Shown here in pieces: positions 44,175-55,419 of a stretch of DNA of 64,000 bases (position 1 is its first letter; the number at the start of each line of letters is the position of its first letter). Source of the stretch: Bradyrhizobium sp. Rc3b (lineage in GTDB: Bacteria; Pseudomonadota; Alphaproteobacteria; Rhizobiales; Xanthobacteraceae); contig NZ_FOUS01000008.1 in the NCBI RefSeq assembly GCF_900114915.1, positions 1-64,000 of the forward strand, given 5' to 3'. Made by a program: the position numbers and the translations under genes. The notes below the pieces were generated by a model. It saw only the letters and a program-made list of their open reading frames with translations. It made no database searches and was not told the origin of the DNA.

Positions 44175-45782
44175 ATGCAGCCCCTGCGCATGTCGCGCCG
44201 CGTCATGAATCTCGCTTACATGCTGACCCAGAATGCCCGGCGACATGGCGCGCGTCCCGGTTTCGTCTGGGGGGACAAATCCTGGAGCTGGCGGCAGATC
44301 GATGCGCAGGTCTCGGCGTTGGCCGCAGCGCTCGCCGCGCGTGGCATTGCCAAGGGCGACCGTATCCTGGTCCATTCCAAGAATGGCGACGAGATGTTCT
44401 TCTCGATGTTCGCCGCGTTCCGGCTCGGCGCGGTCTGGGTGCCCACCAATTTCCGCCTGATGCCGGATGAGGTCACCTATCTCGCAGAGGCCTCCGGCGC
44501 CAAGGCGTTTCTGTGCCATGTCGATTTTCCCGAGCATGCGGCGGCGGTGAAGGGCGGTGCGCTGGAGTTCACCTGGAGCGTCGACGGCAAGGGCGCGTTC
44601 GGCGAGCGTTCGGTTGCTGAGGCCATTGCCTCGCAGGCCGGCGCCAATGTTGCGAATGTCGCTGTCGAGCATGACGATCCCTGCTGGTTCTTCTTCACCT
44701 CGGGCACCACCGGCCGCTCCAAGGCCGCGGTGCTGACACACGGCCAAATGGGCTTTGTGATCACCAACCATCTCGCCGATCTGACGCCCGGCGTCACCGA
44801 GAATGACGCCTCGCTGGTGGTGGCGCCGCTGTCGCATGGCGCCGGCGTGCATCAGCTGGTTCAGACCGCGCGCGGCGTCTGCACTGTCTTGTTGCCGACC
44901 GAAAAATTCGACATCAACGAGGCGTTCCGCCTGATCGAGACGCATCGGGTCGCCAATCTCTTCACGGTGCCGACAATTTTGAAGATGATGGTCGAGCACC
45001 CCGCCGTCGACAAATACGATCACTCCTCGCTTCGGCACGTGATCTATGCGGGCGCGCCGATGTATCGGGAGGATCAGAAGACCGCGCTGAAGAAGCTCGG
45101 CAAGGTCATCGTGCAGTATTTTGGCCTCGGCGAAGTCACCGGCAACATCACCGTGCTGCCGGCAGCGCTGCACGATCCCGAGGACGGCCCGCACGCGAAG
45201 ATCGGCACCTGCGGCTTTGAGCGCACCGGCATGCAGGTCTCGATCCAGGACGACGAGGGCCGCGAGCTCGCGGCCAACCAGAGCGGCGAGATCTGCGTGA
45301 TCGGGCCGGCGGTGCTCGCCGGCTATTACGACAATCCCGAAGCCAATACGAAGGCGTTCCGCAACGGCTGGTTCCGCACCGGCGACCTCGGCCACATGGA
45401 CGAGGAGGGGTTCGTCTACATCACCGGCCGCGCCTCCGACATGTACATCTCCGGCGGCTCCAACATCTATCCGCGCGAGATCGAGGAGAAGATCTTGACT
45501 CATCCCGCGGTCGGCGAGGTCGCCGTGCTCGGCGTGCCCGATCCGACCTGGGGCGAGGTTGGCGTCGCCGTCTGCGTGGCGCGCGAAGGTGCGAAGGCGG
45601 TGAGCGAGGCCGAAATGGCGGCGTTCCTTTCGCCGAAGGTGCCGCGCTACAAGATGCCGAAGCGGTTCTTCTTCTGGGAGGCCTTGCCGAAATCCGGCTA
45701 TGGCAAGGTGCCGAAGCGCATGGTGCGTGATGAGCTCGAGGCGCGCGGGCTGCTCGATCTCGACAAGACGAAGGCGGGCTGA
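44175..45782 (+). CDS. Acyl-CoA synthetase (AMP-binding ANL enzyme)
   Basis: This enzyme activates a carboxylic acid with ATP and joins it to CoA. The 535-residue product has all core motifs: FFTSGTTGRSKAAVLTH (P-loop), YFGLGEVTGN, GWFRTGDLGHMDEEGFVYIT, and the C-terminal catalytic Lys in PKSGYGKVPKRMV. The acid (fatty, aromatic or other) cannot be inferred from the sequence alone. It is followed 10 bases later by a PPC/DUF296 protein, so the two are likely an operon and may share a catabolic pathway. Confidence 0.92.
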   Translation: MQPLRMSRRVMNLAYMLTQNARRHGARPGFVWGDKSWSWRQIDAQVSALAAALAARGIAKGDRILVHSKNGDEMFFSMFAAFRLGAVWVPTNFRLMPDEVTYLAEASGAKAFLCHVDFPEHAAAVKGGALEFTWSVDGKGAFGERSVAEAIASQAGANVANVAVEHDDPCWFFFTSGTTGRSKAAVLTHGQMGFVITNHLADLTPGVTENDASLVVAPLSHGAGVHQLVQTARGVCTVLLPTEKFDINEAFRLIETHRVANLFTVPTILKMMVEHPAVDKYDHSSLRHVIYAGAPMYREDQKTALKKLGKVIVQYFGLGEVTGNITVLPAALHDPEDGPHAKIGTCGFERTGMQVSIQDDEGRELAANQSGEICVIGPAVLAGYYDNPEANTKAFRNGWFRTGDLGHMDEEGFVYITGRASDMYISGGSNIYPREIEEKILTHPAVGEVAVLGVPDPTWGEVGVAVCVAREGAKAVSEAEMAAFLSPKVPRYKMPKRFFFWEALPKSGYGKVPKRMVRDELEARGLLDLDKTKAG

Positions 45783-45791
45783 GCGCAGGTG

Positions 45792-46652
45792 ATGCGGAAT
45801 ATCAAGCAGCCGGGCGCGCCCATCGCGGAACGCATTCAATGGGTGGAGGCGAGGGGGCGCGCCTTCTCGTTCACGCTTCAGGCAGGTCTGCCGCTGCTGG
45901 AAGCCGCGCGGCGCGGCTTTGCGGCCGAAGGTTTTACGAGCGGCGTGCTGAACTTCAGGCAGGGCGCGCTCAAGCCTTTCGCCTATGTCATGCCGGCGCT
46001 GTCGAAGACTGGCGAGAATGCGGCGTTCTATAGCGACACGTACCGGCCCGGCGGCGTGACGCGCACGAAGCTCGGCTCCATGACGCTCGGCACGCGCGAC
46101 GGAGCGCCGTTCTTTCACTGCCATGGGCTGTGGACGGAGGCGGGCGGCAAGACCAGCGGCGGCCACATGCTGCCAGACGAGACTGTTGTCGCCGAACCGT
46201 TCGAAGTCGACGCCTTCGGCATTGACGGCGCGATGTTCACCGCCGAGCCCGATCCCGAGACCAATTTCAAGCTGTTCGGGCCGGTGGCGGCTGCGAGCAC
46301 CGGCGCGCGCACCACGAGCCGCGCCTTCGCGCTCCGGCTGCGCCCTAATCAGGATTTTGCCGGCGCGCTCGAAGAGTTCTGCCGTGCGCACGGCATCGCG
46401 GGCGCGAAGATCCATGGCGGCGTCGGCTCGACCATCGGCGCCCGCTTCACCCATGGCGGGGTGACCGAGCCGTTCGCGACTGAGCTTGCGATCACCGCCG
46501 GGACGATTGCACCCGGACCCTTTGGCGCGCTCGAAGCTTCGCTCGACGTCGCGCTGATCGATTACACTGGCGGCTTGGCCGAGGGGCGCCTGGTCCGCGG
46601 CGACAATCCCGTGCTGATGACGATGGAGCTGGTGCTGGAGGCGCTGGACTAG
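45792..46652 (+). CDS. Duplicated PPC/DUF296-domain protein
   Basis: The 286-residue product (ATG 45792; a GTG at 45789 is equally possible) contains two PPC/DUF296-like domains. Copy one has FFHCHGLWTEAGGKTSGGHM (His-rich metal site) near residues 107-127. Copy two has AKIHGGVGSTIGARFTHGGV near 210-230. PPC domains are small trimeric folds, found in plant DNA-binding proteins and bacterial stand-alone proteins of unknown function. Tandem fusion is less common than single-domain forms. Location 10 bases after the acyl-CoA synthetase suggests co-expression. Confidence 0.85.
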   Translation: MRNIKQPGAPIAERIQWVEARGRAFSFTLQAGLPLLEAARRGFAAEGFTSGVLNFRQGALKPFAYVMPALSKTGENAAFYSDTYRPGGVTRTKLGSMTLGTRDGAPFFHCHGLWTEAGGKTSGGHMLPDETVVAEPFEVDAFGIDGAMFTAEPDPETNFKLFGPVAAASTGARTTSRAFALRLRPNQDFAGALEEFCRAHGIAGAKIHGGVGSTIGARFTHGGVTEPFATELAITAGTIAPGPFGALEASLDVALIDYTGGLAEGRLVRGDNPVLMTMELVLEALD

Positions 46653-46759
46653 GCTGCGAACGGGGCTCGCGCCGGGATCCCCTGCCACTTGCGCGGCATC
46701 ATTGTTCCCGTTACGTTCCGGCTTGGAATGCCGGTGGCGGAATGGACGGAGAGGCGGCT

Positions 46760-47527
46760 ATGAGCCGGCGAGGTCATCGCACGATCAACCTGCCGGCGCC
46801 GTATCTGAAGCGGATCTGGCTCGACCCGTCGAAAGTTCACGATCGCGAGGCTTATCCGTTTTGCCTGCCCATCTTCCCGGATGATTTCGAGCTCAGCTTC
46901 GACACCGCCATCACGATCATCGTTGGAGAGAACGGCACCGGGAAGTCGACGATCCTCGAAGGCATCGCATCGCTCGCCGGCTACGACGATGCCGGGGGCG
47001 GCAAGGGCTACATGCCGGTCGATCATTCAGAGGCGCGCGAGAAGATGGGCGGCCAGCTCGGCAAGGCGCTGCGCGCGAGCTGGCTGCCGAAGATCAGCAA
47101 TGGCTGGTTTTTTCGTGCCGAGAGCTTTTTCTCGGTCGCGCGGTATCTGGACAAGGCCGCGCGTGATGCCGGCCAGGTCGGTCCCGATTTCCTGTCGCAC
47201 TCCCACGGCGAAGGCTTCCTGCGCTTTTTCGAGGAGCGCTGTCAGCGCCAGGGCATCTTCATCTTCGACGAGCCGGAATCGGCGCTTTCCCCGGCGCGCC
47301 AGATCGAGTTCTTGAAGCTGCTGCGACGCATGGAGGATTCCCGGATCTGCCAGGTCATCATGGCGACCCATTCGCCGATGCTGATGGCTTATCCGAATGC
47401 GCGGCTGCTGCGGCTCGGGAAATACGGGCTGGAGCCGGTGACGGTCGAGGAGACGGATCACTACCGGCTATTGCGCGAGTTTTGTTCGGATCCGCACGGG
47501 TTCGTCGAGGCGACGCTGGAGGAATGA
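46760..47527 (+). CDS. Small ABC-type/AAA ATPase
   Basis: The 255-residue product has Walker A TIIVGENGTGKSTILEGIAS and an ABC-type signature-like SHSHGEGFLRFFEE. Walker B is GIFIFDEPESALSPARQ and the H-loop is VIMATHSPML. This is the short stand-alone AAA_21/ABC-like group distantly related to RecF/OLD ATPases, with no transmembrane partner. No nuclease or toxin gene is adjacent, so a defence role cannot be claimed. GGAGAGG upstream supports ATG 46760. Confidence 0.85.
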   Translation: MSRRGHRTINLPAPYLKRIWLDPSKVHDREAYPFCLPIFPDDFELSFDTAITIIVGENGTGKSTILEGIASLAGYDDAGGGKGYMPVDHSEAREKMGGQLGKALRASWLPKISNGWFFRAESFFSVARYLDKAARDAGQVGPDFLSHSHGEGFLRFFEERCQRQGIFIFDEPESALSPARQIEFLKLLRRMEDSRICQVIMATHSPMLMAYPNARLLRLGKYGLEPVTVEETDHYRLLREFCSDPHGFVEATLEE

Positions 47528-47576
47528 ATGTACCATCCGGTGCTCCTTCGCGCGGTTTCCCGTTCTCGCGGCACAT

Positions 47577-47774
47577 CGTGCCCGAGTTTTGCTTCAGTTG
47601 CCGCCCTCAAAAGTGCCGAGGGCGCAGGGAAGGCCGGGTGCCGGCTGGCACCCGCGGTCCACTGTGCGAAAGCGTGTGCTTAAAAAGCTGCACAGCGGCA
47701 TACAGGTGAAGCCAAACATCCGGCCTTCCCTGCGCAGTGGTTTTACGGCTTATGTCGTGATCTCCCCGGGGAGC
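47577..47774. repeat. Composite palindromic repeat, copy 2 (inverted relative to 104-330)
   Basis: Contains GCGCAGGGAAGGCCG (47622-47636) and CGGCCTTCCCTGCGC (47721-47735), the same arms as copy 1. The flanks also match copy 1 in reverse order, including the tail GCTTATGTCGTGATCTCCCC and the head CCCGAGTTTTGCTTCAG. No coding potential. Confidence 0.8.
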
Positions 47775-48255
47775 GATGCACTATTGCCCCCGTCGCCTTG
47801 CGGATGGCTGATGCGCGCGCCCGGTCGGGCCGCAACATCACCGCAACACTTGGCGCACAGACCCCGGGCGCCAGGACCACACGATTTTGCCGTACGCAGG
47901 CTGCACCGGTCGTGTGCGCGTTAGTCCTTGCTCACGGTGTGACCCGCCCTGCAAACCACCTTCGCGCCGACGCAGCCCGCGTCCACCACGTCCCATCCCG
48001 CGTGTCGTGACGATCGCGATGCGCCCCTCGGCCGGGTTGGGATGCCCTTCTATACGATAATCCGAAGTTCTGATAAAGAGAAATATTTCGGTTCGGTGGC
48101 GTTGACCGCCGGGTCGCGCAACAGCTTGTGGGTCGTGCCGAGCTCCGCCGCAACGGCGCCACGAACCGGTCTCCCCTCGGCCCCAAAATGCGCTAGGATG
48201 ACCGCAGCGCGCATTCCAAGTCGCGCACGATCAACTGGACGTATGAGGAAACGAG
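47775..48255. other. Non-coding region upstream of the MxaD-like gene
   Basis: Roughly 480 bases with no supported gene. A GC-rich part (47775-48040) has repeat-like composition. An AT-richer part (48045-48090, around 'aagagaaatatttcgg') may hold promoter elements for the downstream operon. No RNA gene is recognised. Confidence 0.5.
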
Positions 48256-48837
48256 ATGAGGGTGACGATTGGACGGCGCACGGCCATGGCTGCGGCGCTG
48301 GCTGTGGTTGGGGCGGCAGGCTTGACGGCGACCTTGGGTCCGGTTTTTTCACCGGCGGCCTGGGCGCATGGGCCGACCCGGCAGAAGGTGCGGGAATCCA
48401 TCGAGATCAACGCGCCGCAGGACAAGGTCTGGGCCGCGATCCGCAACTTCCAGGACATGGGCTGGCTTCCGCCCGTCACCAAGACCACCGGCGAGAAGGG
48501 CAACGAGGTCGGCGCGACGCGCCAGCTGACGCTGACGGGCGGGGCGACGGTCGATGAGGAGCTCTACAAATACGAGCCCGACATGATGAGCTATTCGTAC
48601 CGGATCACCAAGGTGGACGTGAAGGTGCTGCCGGTGACCAATTATTCCTCGACGTTGACGGTGTCGCCGGCTTCGGACGGCAAGTCCAAGCTGGAATGGG
48701 CCGGGGCGTTCTACCGCGGCTTTCCCAACAACGATCCGCCGCCGGAGCTGAGCGACGAGGCCGCGGTGAAGGCCGTGAGCGGGCTCTACAAGACCGGCCT
48801 CGAAGCTCTGAAGAAGAAGATCGAGAGCGGTAGCTGA
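48256..48837 (+). CDS. Exported SRPBCC-fold protein, MxaD-like
   Basis: The 193-residue product begins MRVTIGRRTAMAAALAVVGA, where GRRTAM is a possible twin-arginine motif, with cleavage near AWA. The mature domain has the SRPBCC/polyketide-cyclase fold: RESIEINAPQDKVWAAIRNF then FQDMGWLPPVTKTTGEKGNE and a C-terminal amphipathic helix. MxaD of methylotrophs has this fold and assists methanol oxidation. No methanol dehydrogenase gene is in the window, so the role here is open. It is 2 bases upstream of the YVTN-propeller gene. GAGGAAA supports the start. Confidence 0.82.
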   Translation: MRVTIGRRTAMAAALAVVGAAGLTATLGPVFSPAAWAHGPTRQKVRESIEINAPQDKVWAAIRNFQDMGWLPPVTKTTGEKGNEVGATRQLTLTGGATVDEELYKYEPDMMSYSYRITKVDVKVLPVTNYSSTLTVSPASDGKSKLEWAGAFYRGFPNNDPPPELSDEAAVKAVSGLYKTGLEALKKKIESGS

Positions 48838-48839
48838 CC

Positions 48840-49793
48840 GTGCGGATGCTGGTTCTGGCGGCGCTTGCCGCCAGCCTTTGTCATGCCAGCCTCGGCAGCG
48901 CCGCTGCCGAGGAGGCGTTCGTCACCAACCAGCTCAGCGACGATCTGATGGTCGTGGATCTCGCCACTTCGCGCAGCGTCGCGACCATCCCGATCGGCGG
49001 CAAGCCGGCGGGCGTTGCCGTCAGCGCCGACGGGCGCTTCGCCTATGTCACGAGCCCGGATGCCAAGGCGGTGACGGTGGTGGACGCCGCAACGCGGCAG
49101 GTGACGGGGCGGATCGAGGTCGGCGGCGGGCCGCTCGGCATTGCGGTCGCGCCCGATGGCAAGTCCGTCTATGTCGCGGACTGGTACGCGGCGGCGGTGC
49201 GGGTGATTGATGCCGCCTCGCGCAGCGTCACCGCCAGCATCGCGGTCGGGGCCTCGCCGTCGGGGCTTGCGGTGACGCCCGACGGCAAGCTGCTGCTCTC
49301 GGCGGACCGCGATGACGACAGCGTCTCCGTCGTTGACACCGCGACGCGCCAGCGCAAGGTGACGATCAAGGTCGGCACCCGTCCGTTCGGCGTTACCATC
49401 GATGCCGACGGCAAGTACGCCTACACCGCCAATGTCGGCTCCGACGACGTCTCCGTGATCGACATTGCAGAAGGGCGCGAGATCGGCCGCGTGCCGGTCG
49501 GCATGCGCCCCTATGCGGTGGCGCTGGCGCTAGGCCGCGGCTTCGTCACCGACCAGTATGGCGGCACCGTCAGCGTGTTCGACATTGCGAGCCTGAAGCC
49601 GATCAAGCGCATCAATGTCGGCGACTACCCCGAGGGCATCAATGCGACCGCCGACGGCAAGCGCGTCATCGTGGCGTGCTGGGAAAGCAACACGCTTGAT
49701 ATCATCGACGCAGCCGAGCTGAAAGTGATCGGCGAGATCAAGACCGGCGATGGCCCAAGGGCGTTCGGAGCGTTCCTGCGCAAGACGGAGTAG
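48840..49793 (+). CDS. Exported YVTN-family beta-propeller protein
   Basis: The 317-residue product starts MRMLVLAALAASLCHASLGS with a signal peptide. The remainder is about seven 40-residue repeats of the YVTN type: VSADGRFAYVTSPDAKAVTV, VAPDGKSVYVADWYAAAVRV, and IDADGKYAYTANVGSDDVSV. These form a periplasmic beta-propeller, often next to PQQ-dependent alcohol dehydrogenase systems. GTG at 48840 is used; an ATG two codons on is possible. The ORF begins 2 bases after the MxaD-like stop, which implies one operon. No dehydrogenase or c-type cytochrome is nearby. Confidence 0.85.
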   Translation: MRMLVLAALAASLCHASLGSAAAEEAFVTNQLSDDLMVVDLATSRSVATIPIGGKPAGVAVSADGRFAYVTSPDAKAVTVVDAATRQVTGRIEVGGGPLGIAVAPDGKSVYVADWYAAAVRVIDAASRSVTASIAVGASPSGLAVTPDGKLLLSADRDDDSVSVVDTATRQRKVTIKVGTRPFGVTIDADGKYAYTANVGSDDVSVIDIAEGREIGRVPVGMRPYAVALALGRGFVTDQYGGTVSVFDIASLKPIKRINVGDYPEGINATADGKRVIVACWESNTLDIIDAAELKVIGEIKTGDGPRAFGAFLRKTE

Positions 49794-49798
49794 GGTGT

Positions 49799-49879
49799 GT
49801 AGGGCGGATTAGCGCAGCGTAATCCGCCATCTTGCATCGGCGATCGATCGGCGGATTACGCTGCGCTAATCCGCCCTAC
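49799..49879. repeat. Perfect 30-base inverted repeat
   Basis: Left arm 49799-49828 begins GTAGGGCGGATTAGCGCAGC; right arm 49850-49879 is its exact reverse complement, ending CTAATCCGCCCTAC. A 21-base centre separates them. It belongs to the same class of short dispersed hairpins as other repeats in this window. The last five codons and stop of the HAD gene lie in the right arm. Confidence 0.92.
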
Positions 49880-50504
49880 GATTGCACACCGCGTCTGCAA
49901 TCTCCCCCATCCGCTCAAACACGTGATCCGGCCCCAGCGCCCGCAGCGCTGCCGGTGCCGCATAACCCCAGCACACCGCGCCGCAGGCAATCCCGACGCT
50001 GCGCGCTGCCTCGATGTCGCGCACCTCGTCGCCGATCTCGATGACCTGGCCGGGCTCCACGCCGGCGCGGCGGATGACGCGGCGGAATTTCGCGGGCTTG
50101 CCGAACAGCGAGGCCGAGCATTCGAAATGCGAAAACAGCGCGGCTGCCTCGCCGAGTTTTTCGCGCGCATTGTCCTCGCTGTCGGACGTCACCAGCGCGA
50201 GCTGCACGCCGTTGTCGGCCAGCGTCCGCAGCATCGTCTCGACGCCCGCAAACAGCGAAATCTCCGCTGCCGCCTCCGCCTTCAGCCGCCGCGCATGCCG
50301 CGCGATCGCCGGCAGCTTCCACAAGGGCACCTCGAGCCGGGTGAGGATGTCGCGGCTCGAAGCATGCCGCAGCGGCTCGATGTCCTCATCCGCAACGCGC
50401 CGAAAGCCGAAGCGGTCGGCGACGTCGTTGATGGTGCGCAGGAACCAGGGAAAGCTGTCGGCAAGCGTGCCGTCGAGATCGAAGATGACGAGGGAGTAGG
50501 GCAT
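49866..50504 (-). CDS. HAD-superfamily hydrolase
   Basis: The 212-residue product has VIFDLDGTLADSF (nucleophile Asp and acid/base Asp, motif I), LALVTSDSEDNA (motif II Ser/Thr), FGKPAKFRRVI (motif III Lys) and VIEIGDEVRDIEAARSV (motif IV). The cap between motifs I and II is helical, like phosphoglycolate phosphatase and related enzymes. Substrate is unknown. Its C-terminus (NRRAD) is encoded by the inverted repeat, so the natural end of the gene may have been altered by repeat insertion. It is divergent from kptA. Confidence 0.87.
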   Translation of the reverse strand: MPYSLVIFDLDGTLADSFPWFLRTINDVADRFGFRRVADEDIEPLRHASSRDILTRLEVPLWKLPAIARHARRLKAEAAAEISLFAGVETMLRTLADNGVQLALVTSDSEDNAREKLGEAAALFSHFECSASLFGKPAKFRRVIRRAGVEPGQVIEIGDEVRDIEAARSVGIACGAVCWGYAAPAALRALGPDHVFERMGEIADAVCNRRAD

Positions 50505-50564
50505 GGAGGAGGGGTGGTCGAGCCAAGTGGCCGGATGTTACAAGCGTGAAACAGGAAGACACAG

Positions 50565-51101
50565 ATGCCGGTCGATCAGGTCCAACTTAGCAAGTTCCTC
50601 AGCTTCGTGCTGAGACACAAGCCCGACGAGATCGGCTTGACGCTCGGTGCCGAGGGTTGGGTCAATATCGACGAACTGGTTGAAAAAGCCAATGCGGCGG
50701 GGACGACGTTTGACCGCGCCGACCTGCTCGGCGTCGTCGCAAGCAGCGACAAGAAGAGATTCTCGTTGTCAGCGGACGGGCTGATGATCCGGGCTGCCCA
50801 GGGGCACTCCGTAGCGGTGGAGCTCGGCTTGCCGCCGCAAGAGCCGCCTTCGATCCTGTACCACGGCACGGCGACGCGGTTCGTCGATGCGATCCTCGCC
50901 GAGGGCCTGAAGCCGCAGGCCCGCCAGCAGGTGCATCTGTCCTCCGACGAGGCGACGGCGCAGCGTGTCGGACAGCGCCACGGCAAGCCGCACATCTTCA
51001 GGGTCGATGCGGGCGGCATGCATGCGAAGGGGCTCAAGTTCTATCGTGCGGACAACGGAGTGTGGTTGACGGACCATGTGCCGCCGGAATTTCTGAGCTG
51101 A
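50565..51101 (+). CDS. kptA: RNA 2'-phosphotransferase
   Basis: This NAD-dependent enzyme (Tpt1/KptA) removes an internal 2'-phosphate from RNA. In fungi it finishes tRNA splicing; the bacterial substrate is unclear. The 178-residue product has LSKFLSFVLRHKPDEIGLTL and the winged-helix part AEGWVNIDELVEKAN. The ADP-ribosyltransferase-like region follows: SILYHGTATRFVDAILAEGL, VHLSSDEATAQRVGQRHGKP and KFYRADNGVWLTDHVP. All are family landmarks. Full length is normal. Single gene, divergent from the HAD gene. Confidence 0.93.
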   Translation: MPVDQVQLSKFLSFVLRHKPDEIGLTLGAEGWVNIDELVEKANAAGTTFDRADLLGVVASSDKKRFSLSADGLMIRAAQGHSVAVELGLPPQEPPSILYHGTATRFVDAILAEGLKPQARQQVHLSSDEATAQRVGQRHGKPHIFRVDAGGMHAKGLKFYRADNGVWLTDHVPPEFLS

Positions 51102-51150
51102 GCGGGCATGAGCGTTCGGAACGCCGCTGCGCCGTCTTCCGGGTCACGCG

Positions 51151-51714
51151 CTAGGACTTCCAGATCGTCGCCTCGGTCCATCCGAGCTCCGCGAACTCGG
51201 CGGCTCTGAGCGGCGCCTCTCCCGCCGCGAAGAACTCGTCGAGCTGGGGCGGGGCGACGCTGGTTGCGGACAGCATGGCGTGCGCCTGTCCGCGGTGATG
51301 GATCTGATGCTGGAACAGATGCATCAGCAGCCGGTCGCGGCGTTCGGTCTGGACGCTGGTGTCCCGGTTGATCCGGACAAGGCCGTCGAGCAGCTCGGGC
51401 GTGAGCGCGTCGCAGATGGCCAGCAGGCGCTTGTCCATCGCGGCCTGGGCAGGCCTCAGTTCGGAAACCGTGGGGTACGGCACCTCGTTCGCCCAGGCCC
51501 GTGGTCCGAGCCAGCCGCCCTCCAGTGCATCTAGGTAGAAGAGGTCGATGACGTAGATGTGGTTCAGCGTGCGCTGGATGCTCGGGAAAAAGCCGGTGCG
51601 GTGGGCTTCGAATTCCGACTGGCTCAGCGCGGCACAGGCGGTTAGCAGGCGATGGTTGGCCCAGGCATTGTTGTAGGCGAAGGCGCGGTAAGTTTGAATG
51701 AGGCTAGCGGACAT
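51151..51714 (-). CDS. DinB-family protein
   Basis: The 187-residue product is a four-helix DinB/YfiT-type protein. The metal-binding triad is visible as LNHIYVIDLF (His) and LFQHQIHHRGQAH (two His). This family includes stress-induced proteins and bacillithiol/mycothiol-dependent transferases. Function here is unknown and the name does not imply DNA polymerase IV. It lies 47 bases after the barstar-like gene on the same strand. Confidence 0.87.
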   Translation of the reverse strand: MSASLIQTYRAFAYNNAWANHRLLTACAALSQSEFEAHRTGFFPSIQRTLNHIYVIDLFYLDALEGGWLGPRAWANEVPYPTVSELRPAQAAMDKRLLAICDALTPELLDGLVRINRDTSVQTERRDRLLMHLFQHQIHHRGQAHAMLSATSVAPPQLDEFFAAGEAPLRAAEFAELGWTEATIWKS

Positions 51715-51761
51715 GTCGGTTTTCCTCCGAGATCAGCGCCAAACCGCCTGCACGTTTGATT

Positions 51762-52148
51762 CTACGAGCTTTCGCTGGATCGAAGTAGCCACAAGACCTG
51801 GTCACGGTATTGGGTGGGAAACATGATCGAAAGCGGATGTTGCTCCGATTTCGACATCTTGCGGGCGGCGCTGTTCAGTATGGCAACGTAGACAATCGCG
51901 TTCCGCACATCGTCAACGAGCGGCGCGTCGTCGTGCTTCACGAGTACCCGCCCGGTTGGCAGCCAGGATAGATCGCAGATGCACTCCTCGAGCGCATCCC
52001 AATTTCCTCCAAAATAATCCGGAAATCTGAGCTGTGTCGCGATTGCGGCTAGAAGCGCCGTTTTGTGTGCGATGTTCCGGGGGACGTTGGCGCGTACGGT
52101 CACGTCAGGAGATGCGCCATCATCTCCAAATTCGAAGCCGTACGGCAT
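51762..52148 (-). CDS. Barstar-like protein
   Basis: The 128-residue product has the barstar-family core LRFPDYFGGNWDALEECICD then LSWLPTGRVLVKHDDAPLV. Barstar itself inhibits the RNase barnase by occupying its active site. No barnase or other RNase toxin is encoded next to it: the flanking genes are DinB and uvrA. It could be an orphan immunity protein or have another ligand. It starts 9 bases after the uvrA stop, so it may be co-transcribed with uvrA. Confidence 0.85.
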   Translation of the reverse strand: MPYGFEFGDDGASPDVTVRANVPRNIAHKTALLAAIATQLRFPDYFGGNWDALEECICDLSWLPTGRVLVKHDDAPLVDDVRNAIVYVAILNSAARKMSKSEQHPLSIMFPTQYRDQVLWLLRSSESS

Positions 52149-52157
52149 TGCGTCGTC

Positions 52158-55133
<2,976 letters not shown>

Positions 55134-55230
55134 CCGAGTTGCCCTCAAGGAATCCCATGGGTGCGCGACCGCGCCAATAAAAAAGGCGCGCTCGCCCGGA
55201 ACCGGGATCGGCGCCGATGGGGTTGTCAGC

Positions 55231-55245
55231 GAACGTAGGAAGAAC
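55231..55245 (-). promoter_or_regulatory. LexA (SOS) box of uvrA
   Basis: GAACGTAGGAAGAAC is an exact GAAC-N7-GAAC, the LexA operator of alphaproteobacteria (equivalent to GTTC-N7-GTTC on the other strand). It is 98 bases upstream of the uvrA start. Confidence 0.85.
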
Positions 55246-55354
55246 GGAGACGGATTTCCAGTGGGACTTGCGAATCGTCAACGGAATGTTGGCGCGCTGG
55301 CGGCATCTGGCAGCAGGAGCTTTTCGGAACTGCGCGGCAAGGTGCCGCGAAAAC

Positions 55355-55381
55355 AAAAAGGCCGGCGCAAGGCCGGCCTTT
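55355..55381 (-). terminator. Terminator of barrel-protein gene 1
   Basis: AAGGCCGGC (55358-55366) and GCCGGCCTT (55372-55380) pair. Reading the minus strand, the stem is followed by TTTG from the A-run at 55351-55357. It is 39 bases after the gene's stop and closely resembles the terminators of the next two genes. Confidence 0.85.
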
Positions 55382-55419
55382 CGTGACGATGGGACGTCGG
55401 TAGCGATCAGGACTTCAGA

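Noticed and set aside
43527..46688. 1053-codon open frame antisense to the acyl-CoA synthetase and neighbours
   Set aside because: It spans three real plus-strand genes, has shadow composition, and contains no motif despite its great length.
46760..47527. AAA ATPase as part of a defence system (for example an OLD/Septu-like pair)
   Set aside because: No nuclease, toxin or other effector gene is adjacent, and stand-alone ATPases of this type are common chromosomal genes.
47798..48010. Small open frame between the repeat and the MxaD-like gene
   Set aside because: It has no ribosome site, no domain and a composition similar to the adjacent repeat DNA.
51151..51714. DinB as SOS polymerase
   Set aside because: The protein is a four-helix metal-binding DinB/YfiT fold, unrelated to DNA polymerase IV, and no LexA box lies directly upstream.
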